From NCBI RefSeq assembly GCF_900188415.1, contig NZ_FZNV01000005.1, forward strand, positions 1 through 64,000: a stretch of 64,000 nt of DNA. Reading direction: 5' to 3'. The notes beneath the pieces are model-generated. The model was not told where the DNA came from. It saw only the letters and a list, made by a program, of their open reading frames with translations, and did not search any database. The position numbers and the translations under genes were made by a program. This document shows, piece by piece, positions 25,949 through 35,125 of the stretch (position 1 is its first letter; every line of letters starts with the position of its first letter). The DNA comes from Maribacter sedimenticola (GTDB lineage Bacteria > Bacteroidota > Bacteroidia > Flavobacteriales > Flavobacteriaceae).

Positions 25949-27145
25949 TTAATTCTTAACATTTAAGTCTAAGTTGGGATTATTCTCATAATAAATTGAC
26001 GAAATAAAAATGGCAAAAAATATCCAAGCGAAAATTAATGTCATAGCCCCACCCGATTTCAACATATTTAATAAAACCACAAAAAATAGAACCAATTGAA
26101 TAAATTCTCCTTTTATCTTATACACAATAAGTAATTGTTTTATAATCCTAAATAAAAATAGTAGAAAAGCAATAAAACCAATAAAGCCATAAATAAGCCA
26201 AACTTCTAAAAGAACATTATGAGGTTCGGTATATATGCCACTGTATATTTTCATTGAAGGTAAAAGACCAGAATTACCAACACCAAACATCATATTATCT
26301 TCAATAATACGATATGCAGAATCCCAAAGATGTGTGCGACCTGCTGTATCACCTTTATTTACTGTAGTTTCTATTCTTGCTTTGAAATCTTTATCATTGT
26401 CCATGATATAAATAAACAAATAGGTAGAAAACCCTAAGCCCAATAAAAATAAACCAATCTTACTTAACCAATTAGTCTTTATTAGTAGTAAAATCAAAAA
26501 GATACCTATAAAAAATGTTAATAATCCACCTCTAGAATTTGTTGAAATTAAAAGATTTAAAATAGGTAAACTTAGAATTAGAAATTGAATTATATTTTTA
26601 AAGTTTAATTTTTTTTTAATTAAAATAGAAATTAATAATAATAACGCTAATGCTGTTTTCATTGCTGTTTGGTTTGCATTTTCACCAAAAAGAAAGAGTC
26701 TTTTATCAATATATTCAACACCAACACCAAATAATGTAAATAAAAAAGCCATAGTGAACATTGCTAATATATATACATTTAAGACCCCCTTTAATAAATG
26801 TGGAAAAAGAATCATATTCGCAGTAAGTAATATCATTAACAACACTAATTGAAATATTCTAAAATTTAACACATCAGCTATACCAACAACATATATATCA
26901 TTAAAGACCGATGAAAAAATTCCGGAAATAATTAAAAATAACAGCGGAGATATAAAATATAGTAAATTTTTAAAGTTTAAGAATTGTTTTAAAAAAGGAA
27001 GAACTGATAATATATATGGAATTGTAGCAATTCTAGCCAAAGAAAAATCTTTTGCAATATAAAAAGGATCCCAATATTCAAAACATGCAGCAAATATCAA
27101 AACATATAAAAATAATCTATTTAAATTTTTAAATACTTGCACCAT
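25949..27145 (-). CDS. O-antigen/exopolysaccharide polymerase (Wzy-like), second set
   Basis: A 398-residue membrane protein with about 11-12 hydrophobic segments. The signature region of the O-antigen polymerase/ligase family is present: STNSRGGLLTFFIG near 200-213, GRTHLWDSAY, and the periplasmic loop GVGNSGLLPS with EPHNVLLEVWLIYGFIGF at about 315-333. It differs clearly from the Wzy at 8985 in sequence and loop spacing, so each flippase has its own polymerase. It lies 93 bp after wecB, with a hairpin in the gap. Confidence 0.75.
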   Translation of the reverse strand: MVQVFKNLNRLFLYVLIFAACFEYWDPFYIAKDFSLARIATIPYILSVLPFLKQFLNFKNLLYFISPLLFLIISGIFSSVFNDIYVVGIADVLNFRIFQLVLLMILLTANMILFPHLLKGVLNVYILAMFTMAFLFTLFGVGVEYIDKRLFLFGENANQTAMKTALALLLLISILIKKKLNFKNIIQFLILSLPILNLLISTNSRGGLLTFFIGIFLILLLIKTNWLSKIGLFLLGLGFSTYLFIYIMDNDKDFKARIETTVNKGDTAGRTHLWDSAYRIIEDNMMFGVGNSGLLPSMKIYSGIYTEPHNVLLEVWLIYGFIGFIAFLLFLFRIIKQLLIVYKIKGEFIQLVLFFVVLLNMLKSGGAMTLIFAWIFFAIFISSIYYENNPNLDLNVKN

Positions 27146-27173
27146 GAAACTATTTACACCTAGTTATATCTTG

Positions 27174-27200
27174 AGGGTTCACCATTGTGGCAATGAACCT
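27174..27200 (-). other. Hairpin in the wecB-wzy gap
   Basis: On the minus strand, AGGTTCATTG pairs with CAATG and GAACC across a short loop with a small bulge. No T tract follows, so it is not a standard terminator. It could be an RNA processing or stability element inside the operon, or chance. Confidence 0.3.
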
Positions 27201-27238
27201 AAATTCTACAATATTATATTGTTTTTAATACTTAAAAA

Positions 27239-28339
27239 TTAAGGTTTAATGTTATAAAGTTTTATTAGTACATCAACGATTCTTATAGCAGCATTACCAT
27301 CCCATAATTCAGGAACCGAACCCTTTTGCCATTTCCCAGCTACAATTTTCGTGATTGCTTCTTCCATTAAACCAACATCACTACCTATCAACATATTGGT
27401 CCCAAAATCACAAGTTTCCGGTCTTTCTGTCGAATTTCTTAAAGTTAAGCAAGGTATTCCCATAACAGTAGTTTCTTCCGTGATACCACCTGAATCTGTC
27501 ATAACTAAAAAGGAGTTTTTGACCAAGAAATTAAATTGTAAATAGCCTAAAGGTTCAATATAGTGTACATTAGGTAAATTTAAGTTTAACCCCTCTAAAA
27601 GTTTTTTTGTTCGAGGATGTACAGGAAAAATTATTTTAAAATCTTTTGCAATTCTACTTATATTTTGCATAAGATCGGCAAACACCTTTTCTTCATCTAC
27701 GTTGCTAGGCCTATGTAAAGTAAGTACAATATATTTTTGAGAATTTAGACCAAGCCTATTAAATATTGGCGGTTCATTAAATTTAGAAATGTTATTTAGC
27801 AATGTATCAATCATAACATTACCCACAAAAAATATTTTACCTTCCTCAACACCTAACTTCAATAAATTCTCATTTGCATACGTCGATGTCGTAAAATAAA
27901 AATCTGTCAAGCTATCTGTAACAATTCTATTTATCTCCTCAGGCATACTCATATCACCAGATCTAATGCCTGCCTCAACATGGGCAACTTTCACACCTTC
28001 TTTTTTTGCTACAATTGAACAAGCCATCGTAGAGGTTACATCACCGACCACTAATACCAAATCAGCCGGAAATTTGAAAAGTTCCTTTTCAAAGCCAATC
28101 ATAATCGCCGCAGTTTGTTCGGCTTGTGAACCACTTTTTACTTCCAAATTAATATTTGGTAAAGGAATTCCTAATTCTTGAAAAAAAGTATCACTTAAAT
28201 TTTTATCATAATGCTGACCGGTGTGGATTAGCCTAAACGAAATATCTAATCCCTGATTTTGCTTTATTTTTATTGCGTCGATTATTGGGGCAATTTTCAT
28301 GAAATTGGGCCTTGCTCCTGCTACTATAGATATTTTCAT
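27239..28339 (-). CDS. wecB: Non-hydrolysing UDP-N-acetylglucosamine 2-epimerase
   Basis: A 366-residue GT-B-like epimerase that converts UDP-GlcNAc to UDP-ManNAc. I chose ATG 28339 (MKISIVAGARPNFMKIAPI), because the family begins at this strand; an in-frame ATG at 28384 adds 15 residues. Expected residues are present: HTGQHYDKNLSD (39-50), D100 in VVGDV, HVEAGIRSGD with E122 and R126, MPEEINR (about 132-138), LTLHRPSNVDE, and DSGGITEETTVMGIP in the C-terminal domain. It supplies UDP-ManNAc, or downstream L-sugar precursors, for the second repeat unit. No matching WecC-specific gene is in the window, so ManNAc may be used directly. Confidence 0.93.
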   Translation of the reverse strand: MKISIVAGARPNFMKIAPIIDAIKIKQNQGLDISFRLIHTGQHYDKNLSDTFFQELGIPLPNINLEVKSGSQAEQTAAIMIGFEKELFKFPADLVLVVGDVTSTMACSIVAKKEGVKVAHVEAGIRSGDMSMPEEINRIVTDSLTDFYFTTSTYANENLLKLGVEEGKIFFVGNVMIDTLLNNISKFNEPPIFNRLGLNSQKYIVLTLHRPSNVDEEKVFADLMQNISRIAKDFKIIFPVHPRTKKLLEGLNLNLPNVHYIEPLGYLQFNFLVKNSFLVMTDSGGITEETTVMGIPCLTLRNSTERPETCDFGTNMLIGSDVGLMEEAITKIVAGKWQKGSVPELWDGNAAIRIVDVLIKLYNIKP

Positions 28340-28488
28340 ATTTTTTAATGTATGATTTAAGTATTTCCTTATGCATTTATTCAATAAACATTCAAACTTA
28401 CGACTAAGGATTATTTCTTTTTAATATTATCGATAAAAACATATATTTAAATGATAATCCTTTTTACTAAAAAAACAAGTTGAAACTA

Positions 28489-29685
28489 TTAATTTGAAGT
28501 AAATGTATTCTCAATTGCGGTAATCATTTTCTTGGCTAATTGATTTTTATCAAAATTGTATTTGGCATATTCATATGCCTTATCTCCCATTTCTTTCACC
28601 ACAATTTCATTGTCAGCGAGATAAATCAATTTTTCAACAAGCTCATCTTCATTATCTGGGCTAACAGTAAAACCTGTTCTGGTTTCATGTAACATTTGTT
28701 TAATCCACCCATTGGTTGTTTGTATCACAGGGACTGATGCTGCCATGCTTTCAAACAATTTATTTGGAGAGGATGTCGCCAACATCGGAGTATTCTTTAA
28801 AGGAATTAAAGAGGTAAATGCATTTTTTACATAATTAACCAATTCATTTTTTGGCATTAAGTCTAAAAATAAGATGTTTTCAAGGTTTGAAGATTTGCTT
28901 TTTAAATCTTCTTTTAATTTTCCATCACCAATAAGAACGATTACAATATCTGTTCTATCTAATTCTTTAAGCTTTAAAGCTGCTCTAAATAATAATTCAG
29001 AGTTATTTACCATCCCAATATTACCAGTATAAATAGCAAATTTTTTATTTGTCAACGCTTTTAAACTTAATGGTTTTTTAGGCTCAGAGAACAAATCAAT
29101 GTTTGCAGAATTAGTAACTGATATTACATTTGTTTTTGGATATCTTTCTAGAATATTATCTCTCATACCTGGTGATAAAGCAACCACCAAACTTGATTTT
29201 TGATAGCATTTCTTTTCAAACCAGTACGAAAATTTAGCTACAAATCTATTTTTTATAATCCCCAATTCAATTGGGGCCTCTGGCCATAAATCCCTAACTT
29301 CAAAAATTAAATTAGTTTTTTTAAACATTTTTGCAATTAACCCTGGAAAGCCAACAGTAATTGGTCCAGAACTACAGATAATTATATCATATTTAAATTT
29401 TAAAGCATAATACGTAGAAAAACTCATGTAAACTATAAACGTATAAAGCCGTTTCCAAATAGGTTGTTTATTGTCAATTACAACATTAATGATTTTTAAA
29501 TTAATTCCATCAATTAATTGATTTTCGATTAGTTTGGTTGCTTGTAAGTCTGACTTAGAATATATACTCGTTACTACAGTAACTTCGTGGCCTTCTTCCA
29601 CCCAATTTTTTGTGAATTCATACACCCTCGTACTCCAAGAACCTTTTGGTGTAGTGAAATATTGATAGAAATAGATTATTTTCAT
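28489..29685 (-). CDS. Family 4 glycosyltransferase, WbuB-like
   Basis: A 398-residue GT-B enzyme, first gene of the minus-strand set. The N-terminal YFYQYFTTPKGSWSTRVYEF and the motif FEVRDLWPEAPIELGII (about 124-140) place it in the WbuB-like group with the 12848 gene product. The donor domain has IYTGNIGMVNNSELL and LFESMAASVPVIQTTNGW. WbuB-type enzymes typically add the second sugar after the PglC-like step, which fits one such gene per assembly set. It is followed after 149 bp by wecB; no terminator is visible in the gap. Confidence 0.82.
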   Translation of the reverse strand: MKIIYFYQYFTTPKGSWSTRVYEFTKNWVEEGHEVTVVTSIYSKSDLQATKLIENQLIDGINLKIINVVIDNKQPIWKRLYTFIVYMSFSTYYALKFKYDIIICSSGPITVGFPGLIAKMFKKTNLIFEVRDLWPEAPIELGIIKNRFVAKFSYWFEKKCYQKSSLVVALSPGMRDNILERYPKTNVISVTNSANIDLFSEPKKPLSLKALTNKKFAIYTGNIGMVNNSELLFRAALKLKELDRTDIVIVLIGDGKLKEDLKSKSSNLENILFLDLMPKNELVNYVKNAFTSLIPLKNTPMLATSSPNKLFESMAASVPVIQTTNGWIKQMLHETRTGFTVSPDNEDELVEKLIYLADNEIVVKEMGDKAYEYAKYNFDKNQLAKKMITAIENTFTSN

Positions 29686-29896
29686 TTTAATTCAATTGTT
29701 AGGAATAAAGGTAATATTTATAGATTTTTCAATGTAAATAACGGCTACCTTAGCATTTTATTCCTTTAAAACGTTTATTATTTTTTTTTAGAATTACCAG
29801 TCCATTTTTTTTTAATACATAATGTGTAATTCAAACTAATAAATTGCGTTGTTAGGTGTATAACAATTTATTTAGTAACAAATAAAACACTTCATT
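29686..29896. other. Divergent intergenic region between the minus-strand set and the third block
   Basis: 211 bp, AT-rich, with no coding frame I would support. It must contain the promoter of the long minus-strand operon and probably one for the plus-strand block, but no strong -33/-7 pair could be assigned. Confidence 0.5.
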
Positions 29897-31546
29897 TTGA
29901 ATTGGCAATTAACCAATCCCGCTTTAAATAGAGAAATTGAAGGGTTCGCTTCTCATTCAAGTATTAATAAAGGGGAAACAATAAAACTCTATATTAATAC
30001 CAAGTCCGCTTATCTATCCCTTTGTGTTTATAGAATGGGTTGGTATGCTGGTGCAGGTGCTATACAAGTAATCAGGCCCATAACTATTGAAGGTTTTCAG
30101 CAAGTTATACCTTTACCCCAAGAACACACTGGTTTAATAGCTTGTGACTGGAATCATCCTTATGAATTAGAAACAGATTTAAATTGGACATCGGGTGTTT
30201 ATTTAGCTAAACTGGAAGAACAAGAATACAAAAAACAAAGCTATATAATATTTGTAGTAAGAGATGATGAGACATCTGCGGATATTCTTTTTCAACTACC
30301 AGTAACCACATATCAAGCTTACAACTATTGGGGTGGCAAGTGTCTTTATAATCATGGTAGCGGTTCTTTAGAGAATTGGGGGGCGGTTTCTGGCACAAAA
30401 GCTCAAAAAGTATCTTTCGACAGACCTTATGCTAAAAGTAATAATCCGAAAGCGGCATATGGCATGGGCGCTGGCGATTTCTTGACCAATACCAGACCAG
30501 TAACTACTCATAATTATCCTATAAGCAGCGCAGGTTGGGACTACAATATGGTAAGATGGCTAGAAAAAAATGGTTATAATGTTAAATATTGCACTAATAT
30601 AGATATTCATGATAATCCTCATATCTACCTTAATAGTAAAATATTTCTTTCAAATGGTCATGATGAATACTGGTCATACGAAATGCGAAAAAACCTAACA
30701 GATGCACGTGATACTGGCACAAATTTAGCCTTCTTTTCTTCTAACACCATGTATTGGCAAATACGATTTGAACAAAACCAATTAACTGAGCAAAAAAACA
30801 GGATAATTGTATGTTATAAAGAAAAACACTTAGACCCTATACAATCTGAAAAATCTACCATTAATTTTGAAGACATACCCGAACAAGGTTCTCAGGCCAA
30901 ACTAATTGGCGTGCAGTATTTTGCAGACCCTGTCCTTGGAGATATTAAAATAACTAACCCTAACCATTGGATATTTAAAAATTCTGGAGTAAAAAAAGGC
31001 ACAAGATTAAAAGGGTTGTTAGGGTATGAAATTGATGGGGTCTCCAAGGATTCACCTGATAACATTACAATATTGGCCTCTACCAAATGTAGAAAAGTGA
31101 ATTCTGGTTCCAAATTCATAGTAAACCATATGATTCGCAAAATAACTAATCCAATATTTCGATTTATTAACCGAATTTTAAATTTAAATAAGGAAATCAC
31201 CAATTTTCAACGCATATTGGTGTTATTAATAATTGCAACAACTGCAAGCATTATTGGCATGATTATAAATGAATTCATACCATTGATAGGCTTTCTCACG
31301 GCTATCGTATTATTTTTAATATGGTTTTTAAAATTAAAATTGACTGCCCAATATGAGTCTAATATGACCATATACAATAGCGAATGTGGAAGCAAAATAT
31401 TTGCAACTGGAAGCATGCAGTGGTGCTGGGGACTAGATAACTATAATGTTCCTGAATTAAGAAATGACCATACTTCGATAAGTGCCGAAATTATAACCAA
31501 AAACCTCTTGAAGGATTTTGGAGCATCGCAAAAAAATATATCTTAA
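29897..31546 (+). CDS. N,N-dimethylformamidase beta-subunit-like protein with a membrane hairpin
   Basis: 549 residues. The start is TTG 29897: the frame is closed at 29876, and the first in-frame ATG would delete conserved sequence. The protein matches the large C-terminal domain of dimethylformamidase beta subunits and similar unstudied proteins: an Ig-like N-terminal part (EGFASHSSINKGETIKLYI, about 10-28), TTYQAYNYWGG (about 136-146), the conserved SNGHDEYWSYEMR (about 250-262), and the terminal ATGSMQWCWGLDNY (about 508-521). In dimethylformamidase, Tyr and Glu residues of this domain hold a mononuclear iron. There is no signal peptide, but two hydrophobic segments (about 437-482) form a hairpin inserted before the last strand. 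It is 32 bp upstream of the GINT1-like gene. Amide hydrolysis on an N-acylated sugar is a speculation; the function is unknown. Confidence 0.65.
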   Translation: MNWQLTNPALNREIEGFASHSSINKGETIKLYINTKSAYLSLCVYRMGWYAGAGAIQVIRPITIEGFQQVIPLPQEHTGLIACDWNHPYELETDLNWTSGVYLAKLEEQEYKKQSYIIFVVRDDETSADILFQLPVTTYQAYNYWGGKCLYNHGSGSLENWGAVSGTKAQKVSFDRPYAKSNNPKAAYGMGAGDFLTNTRPVTTHNYPISSAGWDYNMVRWLEKNGYNVKYCTNIDIHDNPHIYLNSKIFLSNGHDEYWSYEMRKNLTDARDTGTNLAFFSSNTMYWQIRFEQNQLTEQKNRIIVCYKEKHLDPIQSEKSTINFEDIPEQGSQAKLIGVQYFADPVLGDIKITNPNHWIFKNSGVKKGTRLKGLLGYEIDGVSKDSPDNITILASTKCRKVNSGSKFIVNHMIRKITNPIFRFINRILNLNKEITNFQRILVLLIIATTASIIGMIINEFIPLIGFLTAIVLFLIWFLKLKLTAQYESNMTIYNSECGSKIFATGSMQWCWGLDNYNVPELRNDHTSISAEIITKNLLKDFGASQKNIS

Positions 31547-31578
31547 TATATAAATGAACATAATAACCAACCATTTTA

Positions 31579-33216
31579 ATGGACCAACCCAAACTGAAAA
31601 TTGCTTTAATATTAGAAGGTAATAAAATAGATAGATGGCAATCAGAGATGATTTCTATTCTTACAAGTTCTTATTATGCCGAGGTAAAATGGTTGATTAG
31701 ATTGAATCGAAATAAATCAAATACCAAAACAAATCATCCATTTTATAAGAAATCTTTTTGGTATCAATCATTTTTAAAATTAGACCAAAAAATTTTCAAG
31801 GTAAAGCCAAATGCTTTTGATCAGATTAATTTTAATTCTATAAAATTACATGAAGAAATTAAAATATCAAGCACTGAAACATTCTTAAGCGAAGAATCTA
31901 AAAAAAGGTTAAATAAACTTATTGATAAAGAAGTCGATGTCATATTAGATTTATCTAAGACAAAACCTGAATTAAATTCACTAAACTTATCTAAATACGG
32001 AGTATGGCACCTTACATTTTCAGATTACACACCTAAAAATCCAAACTTATCAGGATTACATGAAGTTTTACTCAAAAAGGATTTTATCAATTCTAGGCTT
32101 ATTGTAGATTTTGAGAATCACAGTAAAACACTAATTAACTCAAAATCTTTTGTTGATTTATCTAGTATTCATAAATCTAGAAATTCTGTTTTTTGGAAAA
32201 CATGTTTATTCATACCAAGGCAAATTGAAAACCTCTACAAAGACCGTCAGAATTTTGTTTCTAATTTAAATGATCTCGAACCTGAGTCATTATTAAATGA
32301 GCTCGAAGATATTCCATACTTATTTTCGTTATTTAAGCACATATTTCTAACTGTAAAAAATATAGTGAGAAATCAAATTTTCAAACATTTTAGATTTAAT
32401 CAATGGATACTTCTATTTAAATTTTCTGAAAATTATCAAACACAAAATTATTCTCAGGAATATTCAAGAATTACACCTCCCAAAGATCGTATTTGGGCTG
32501 ATCCTTTCATTTATTATAAAAATGAAAAATGTTTTATCTTTATTGAAGAAATGTTGATAAACCAGAACAAGGGATTTATATCTGTAATGGAAATATATTC
32601 AGATGGCACATATTCAAAGCCCGTATCTATTATTGAAAATGATTATCATATGTCTTATCCTTTTTTATTTGAAGATAATGACCAATTATACATGATTCCT
32701 GAAACTGGTAGTAATAAAACGATAGAGCTTTACAAATGTGTGGATTTTCCTTATAAATGGGAATTTAAAAAAGTCCTACTTGAAGGAGAAAAAGCTGTAG
32801 ATACAACTCTTTTCAAACATAATGAGAAATATTGGATTTTTACAAATAAAAAAGAAATGGTAGGTGCTTCAGCACATGAAGAACTATTCCTATACTATAC
32901 CGATGATGTTATCGATAAAAAATGGATAGCTCATCCAAAAAACCCGATTGTTTCTGATGTTAGTTGTGCAAGATCAGCAGGCAACATTTTCGTTAAGGAT
33001 AATAAAATATATAGACCTGCTCAAAACTGTATTATACGATATGGTTATGGATTGAAAATCCAAGAAATAACAGTGCTTAACGAAAATGAATACGAAGAAA
33101 AAAATATTGACTCTATTTACCCAAATTGGTCAAATGATTTATTGGGAACGCATACCATAAACCATACAGATGGTCTAACAATTATAGATGCACTTATTCA
33201 AAGATCGAAATTTTAA
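31579..33216 (+). CDS. Formyltransferase-like / GINT1-type beta-propeller fusion protein
   Basis: 545 residues in two parts. Residues 1-190 resemble a formyltransferase-like Rossmann domain (KIALILEGNKIDRW at the start, VDVILDLS near 119-126, then YGVWHLTFSDYTPKNPNLSG), but the canonical Asn-His-Asp catalytic set was not confirmed. Residues about 290-545 form a five-bladed-propeller-like domain with RIWADPFIYY, FIFIEEM, SYPFLFEDNDQLYMIPET and DVSCARSAGNIFV motifs, as in the glucosamine inositolphosphorylceramide transferase (GINT1) N-terminal family and related GH43/GH32-like folds. Such proteins are usually linked to sugar transfer or hydrolysis in polysaccharide loci. It shares an operon with the dimethylformamidase-like gene (32 bp upstream) and the GT remnant (25 bp downstream). 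Substrate and reaction are unknown. Confidence 0.6.
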   Translation: MDQPKLKIALILEGNKIDRWQSEMISILTSSYYAEVKWLIRLNRNKSNTKTNHPFYKKSFWYQSFLKLDQKIFKVKPNAFDQINFNSIKLHEEIKISSTETFLSEESKKRLNKLIDKEVDVILDLSKTKPELNSLNLSKYGVWHLTFSDYTPKNPNLSGLHEVLLKKDFINSRLIVDFENHSKTLINSKSFVDLSSIHKSRNSVFWKTCLFIPRQIENLYKDRQNFVSNLNDLEPESLLNELEDIPYLFSLFKHIFLTVKNIVRNQIFKHFRFNQWILLFKFSENYQTQNYSQEYSRITPPKDRIWADPFIYYKNEKCFIFIEEMLINQNKGFISVMEIYSDGTYSKPVSIIENDYHMSYPFLFEDNDQLYMIPETGSNKTIELYKCVDFPYKWEFKKVLLEGEKAVDTTLFKHNEKYWIFTNKKEMVGASAHEELFLYYTDDVIDKKWIAHPKNPIVSDVSCARSAGNIFVKDNKIYRPAQNCIIRYGYGLKIQEITVLNENEYEEKNIDSIYPNWSNDLLGTHTINHTDGLTIIDALIQRSKF

Positions 33217-33241
33217 ATAATCAGAAATCCAATTAAATTTT

Positions 33242-33673
33242 ATGCTAACTAACTCTTATCCTATTTCATTTACTTCATATGAATTAATAGATGAAAGGGG
33301 GCCTCAATTAAATAAAATAATACAAACGGTTGAGGAAATAGATTATTACGGGTATATGAAAAATACAATTATAGGTATGTCTACTTCAATGATTGATACT
33401 CTAATAATAGGCAATGAATTTAGATTTACAAATATTAGAACAAGAAAAGATTCATACCTTTGGATAACATTACTAAAAAAAGGATTTAAGGCATATGGAA
33501 TTAATCAAGTTTTAGCAAAATATAGGGTTCGAACAAATTCAATTTCTGCAAATAAAATTAAAGCTGCGAAAAGAGTTTGGTATCTATATTACAACTTGGA
33601 AAAACTTGGAATCTTTAAATCGACATATTTCTTTAGTTTTTATATTTTTAATGCTATAAAAAAAAGAATATAG
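33242..33673 (+). pseudogene. C-terminal remnant of a family 2 glycosyltransferase
   Basis: 143 residues that match only the C-terminal half of common family 2 transferases in polysaccharide loci. It has FTSYELIDERG (about 10-20), YYGYMKNTIIGMSTSMIDTL, IRTRKDSYLWITLLKKGFKA (about 59-78), AKYRVRTNSISANK and a final FNAIKKRI. The N-terminal nucleotide-binding half with its D-x-D motif is absent: only 25 bp separate this ATG from the preceding stop, and no trace of the missing half was seen there. It is likely a 5' deletion scar rather than a working enzyme, although the remaining frame is intact. Confidence 0.75.
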
Positions 33674-33824
33674 TTTTATCACCAGATGTTAATTTCTATG
33701 CTAATTAACTGAAAATAAATGTAGTAAAATACTTATTTAGACTTAAATTGATTGAATTAAACCATAAATTTTAGTAGTTAAACTAGTTTATTATAATTTT
33801 ACAAGAAAATTGTAATTCTCACGT

Positions 33825-33832
33825 TATATTTG
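33825..33832 (+). promoter_or_regulatory. Possible -7 box (TATATTTG) for the aminotransferase gene
   Basis: A TAnnTTTG match 65 bp before the start at 33898, in the 224-bp gap after the GT remnant; otherwise the gap holds nothing recognisable. The nearest upstream TTG is only 12 bp away, which is short for a -33 box. Confidence 0.35.
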
Positions 33833-33897
33833 TTCTCAAGTATGTTTTTGATAAATTGTACTAGATATAATTGTAATTAAATTCCTAAATATTATTT

Positions 33898-35124
33898 ATG
33901 ATTCCATTTTCTCCTCCATATATTAATGATAATGTCATTAAAGAAGTGGTAGATTCCTTAAAATCTGGATGGATTACGACTGGCCCAAAGGTCAAGGAAT
34001 TAGAACACGAAATTGGTAAACTAGTCGGTTTGCCAAATGTACTTTGTGTCAATTCATGGACATCTGGTGCTATTATGATGTTACGTTGGCTTGGATTAGA
34101 AAAAGGAGATGAAGTTATAATACCATCATATACCTACAGTGCCACAGCTCTTGCAGTAATACATGCTGGCGGAGTACCTGTTATGGTTGATGTACACGAT
34201 GATTTTAATATTAATATAGATGCGATACAGAATGCTATAACACCTAGAACTAAAGCAGTAATGTCTGTTGATTTCGCAGGATATCCATGTGATTACAGTG
34301 CTATAAAACAACTTCTTTCAAGTGAGAAAGTTATAAGTCATTTTAAGCCTACATCTGAAATTCAAAAAAAATTAGGGCGTATTCTATTTATTTCCGATGC
34401 TGCTCATTCTTTGGGTGCGGTATATAAAAATAAAGGTATTGGCCACTTTTGTGATATATCTATTTTCTCATTACATGCGGTAAAAAATATTACTACGGCA
34501 GAAGGTGGAGCTATTATAATTAATATGCCTGAACCCTTCAACAACGAAGATTTGTACGGAGAACTTCGATCCATGACTTTAAATTGTCAAACAAAAGATG
34601 CTTTTTCTAAATCTCAGGGAGGTAATTGGAAATACGATATTACAGGACTAGGAATGAAAATTAACATGGCAGATGTTAACGCTGCTATAGGCCTTGCTCA
34701 AATAAAAGAATACCCTGAATTATTAAAAAGAAGAAAGTCCATTTTTCAAAAATATAATACTGAATTCAAAAAATTAGACTGGGCTATTGAACCACCTATG
34801 TCTAGTAACAATAAAGAGTCTTCGTATCATTTATATCCTTTACGAATTAAAAACATAAATGAAAGCCAACGAGATGATATTATTAGTTTAATTAGTGCAC
34901 AACAAATAGCAGTAAATGTTCATTTCATTCCACTTCCATTATTATCTTATTTTAAGGGATTAGGTTATCTAATAAAAGATCATCCAAAAGCATATGATAA
35001 TTATGTGAGTGAAATTAGCCTACCTATTTATCCTCAATTATTGGATGAATCTATCGACTTAATAATTAAGACAACCATTGATTGTTACGAACAAGTAATA
35101 AGCACTGTTTCAAAAACAGTTTAA
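33898..35124 (+). CDS. DegT/DnrJ/EryC1/StrS family PLP-dependent sugar aminotransferase
   Basis: 408 residues, normal for the family. GWITTGPKVKELEHEIGKL (about 24-42) and NSWTSGAIMMLRWLGL form the N-terminal substrate loop. IPSYTYSATALAV is at about 75-87. D167 in FISDAAHSLGA contacts the PLP ring, and K196 in SLHAVKNITTAEGGAI is the Schiff-base lysine. It aminates a keto-sugar nucleotide to an amino sugar, typically the step before acetylation and transfer by a PglC-like enzyme, whose gene follows after a single base. No matching 4,6-dehydratase gene is in the window, so its keto substrate must come from elsewhere. Confidence 0.88.
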   Translation: MIPFSPPYINDNVIKEVVDSLKSGWITTGPKVKELEHEIGKLVGLPNVLCVNSWTSGAIMMLRWLGLEKGDEVIIPSYTYSATALAVIHAGGVPVMVDVHDDFNINIDAIQNAITPRTKAVMSVDFAGYPCDYSAIKQLLSSEKVISHFKPTSEIQKKLGRILFISDAAHSLGAVYKNKGIGHFCDISIFSLHAVKNITTAEGGAIIINMPEPFNNEDLYGELRSMTLNCQTKDAFSKSQGGNWKYDITGLGMKINMADVNAAIGLAQIKEYPELLKRRKSIFQKYNTEFKKLDWAIEPPMSSNNKESSYHLYPLRIKNINESQRDDIISLISAQQIAVNVHFIPLPLLSYFKGLGYLIKDHPKAYDNYVSEISLPIYPQLLDESIDLIIKTTIDCYEQVISTVSKTV

Positions 35125-35125
35125 T

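Noticed and set aside
28421-28440. TTTTATCGA-like cores at 28421-28440, near 35827-35838 and at 46431-46446 resembling the lipoprotein upstream element
   Set aside because: Only the 9-base core matches, on the opposite strand in each case, and such a core is expected by chance a few times in AT-rich DNA of this length. The longer flanks that make the 4808/18384 pair convincing are missing.
33242-33673. Independent small enzyme gene
   Set aside because: It matches only the non-catalytic C-terminal half of family 2 glycosyltransferases, so a remnant is more likely.
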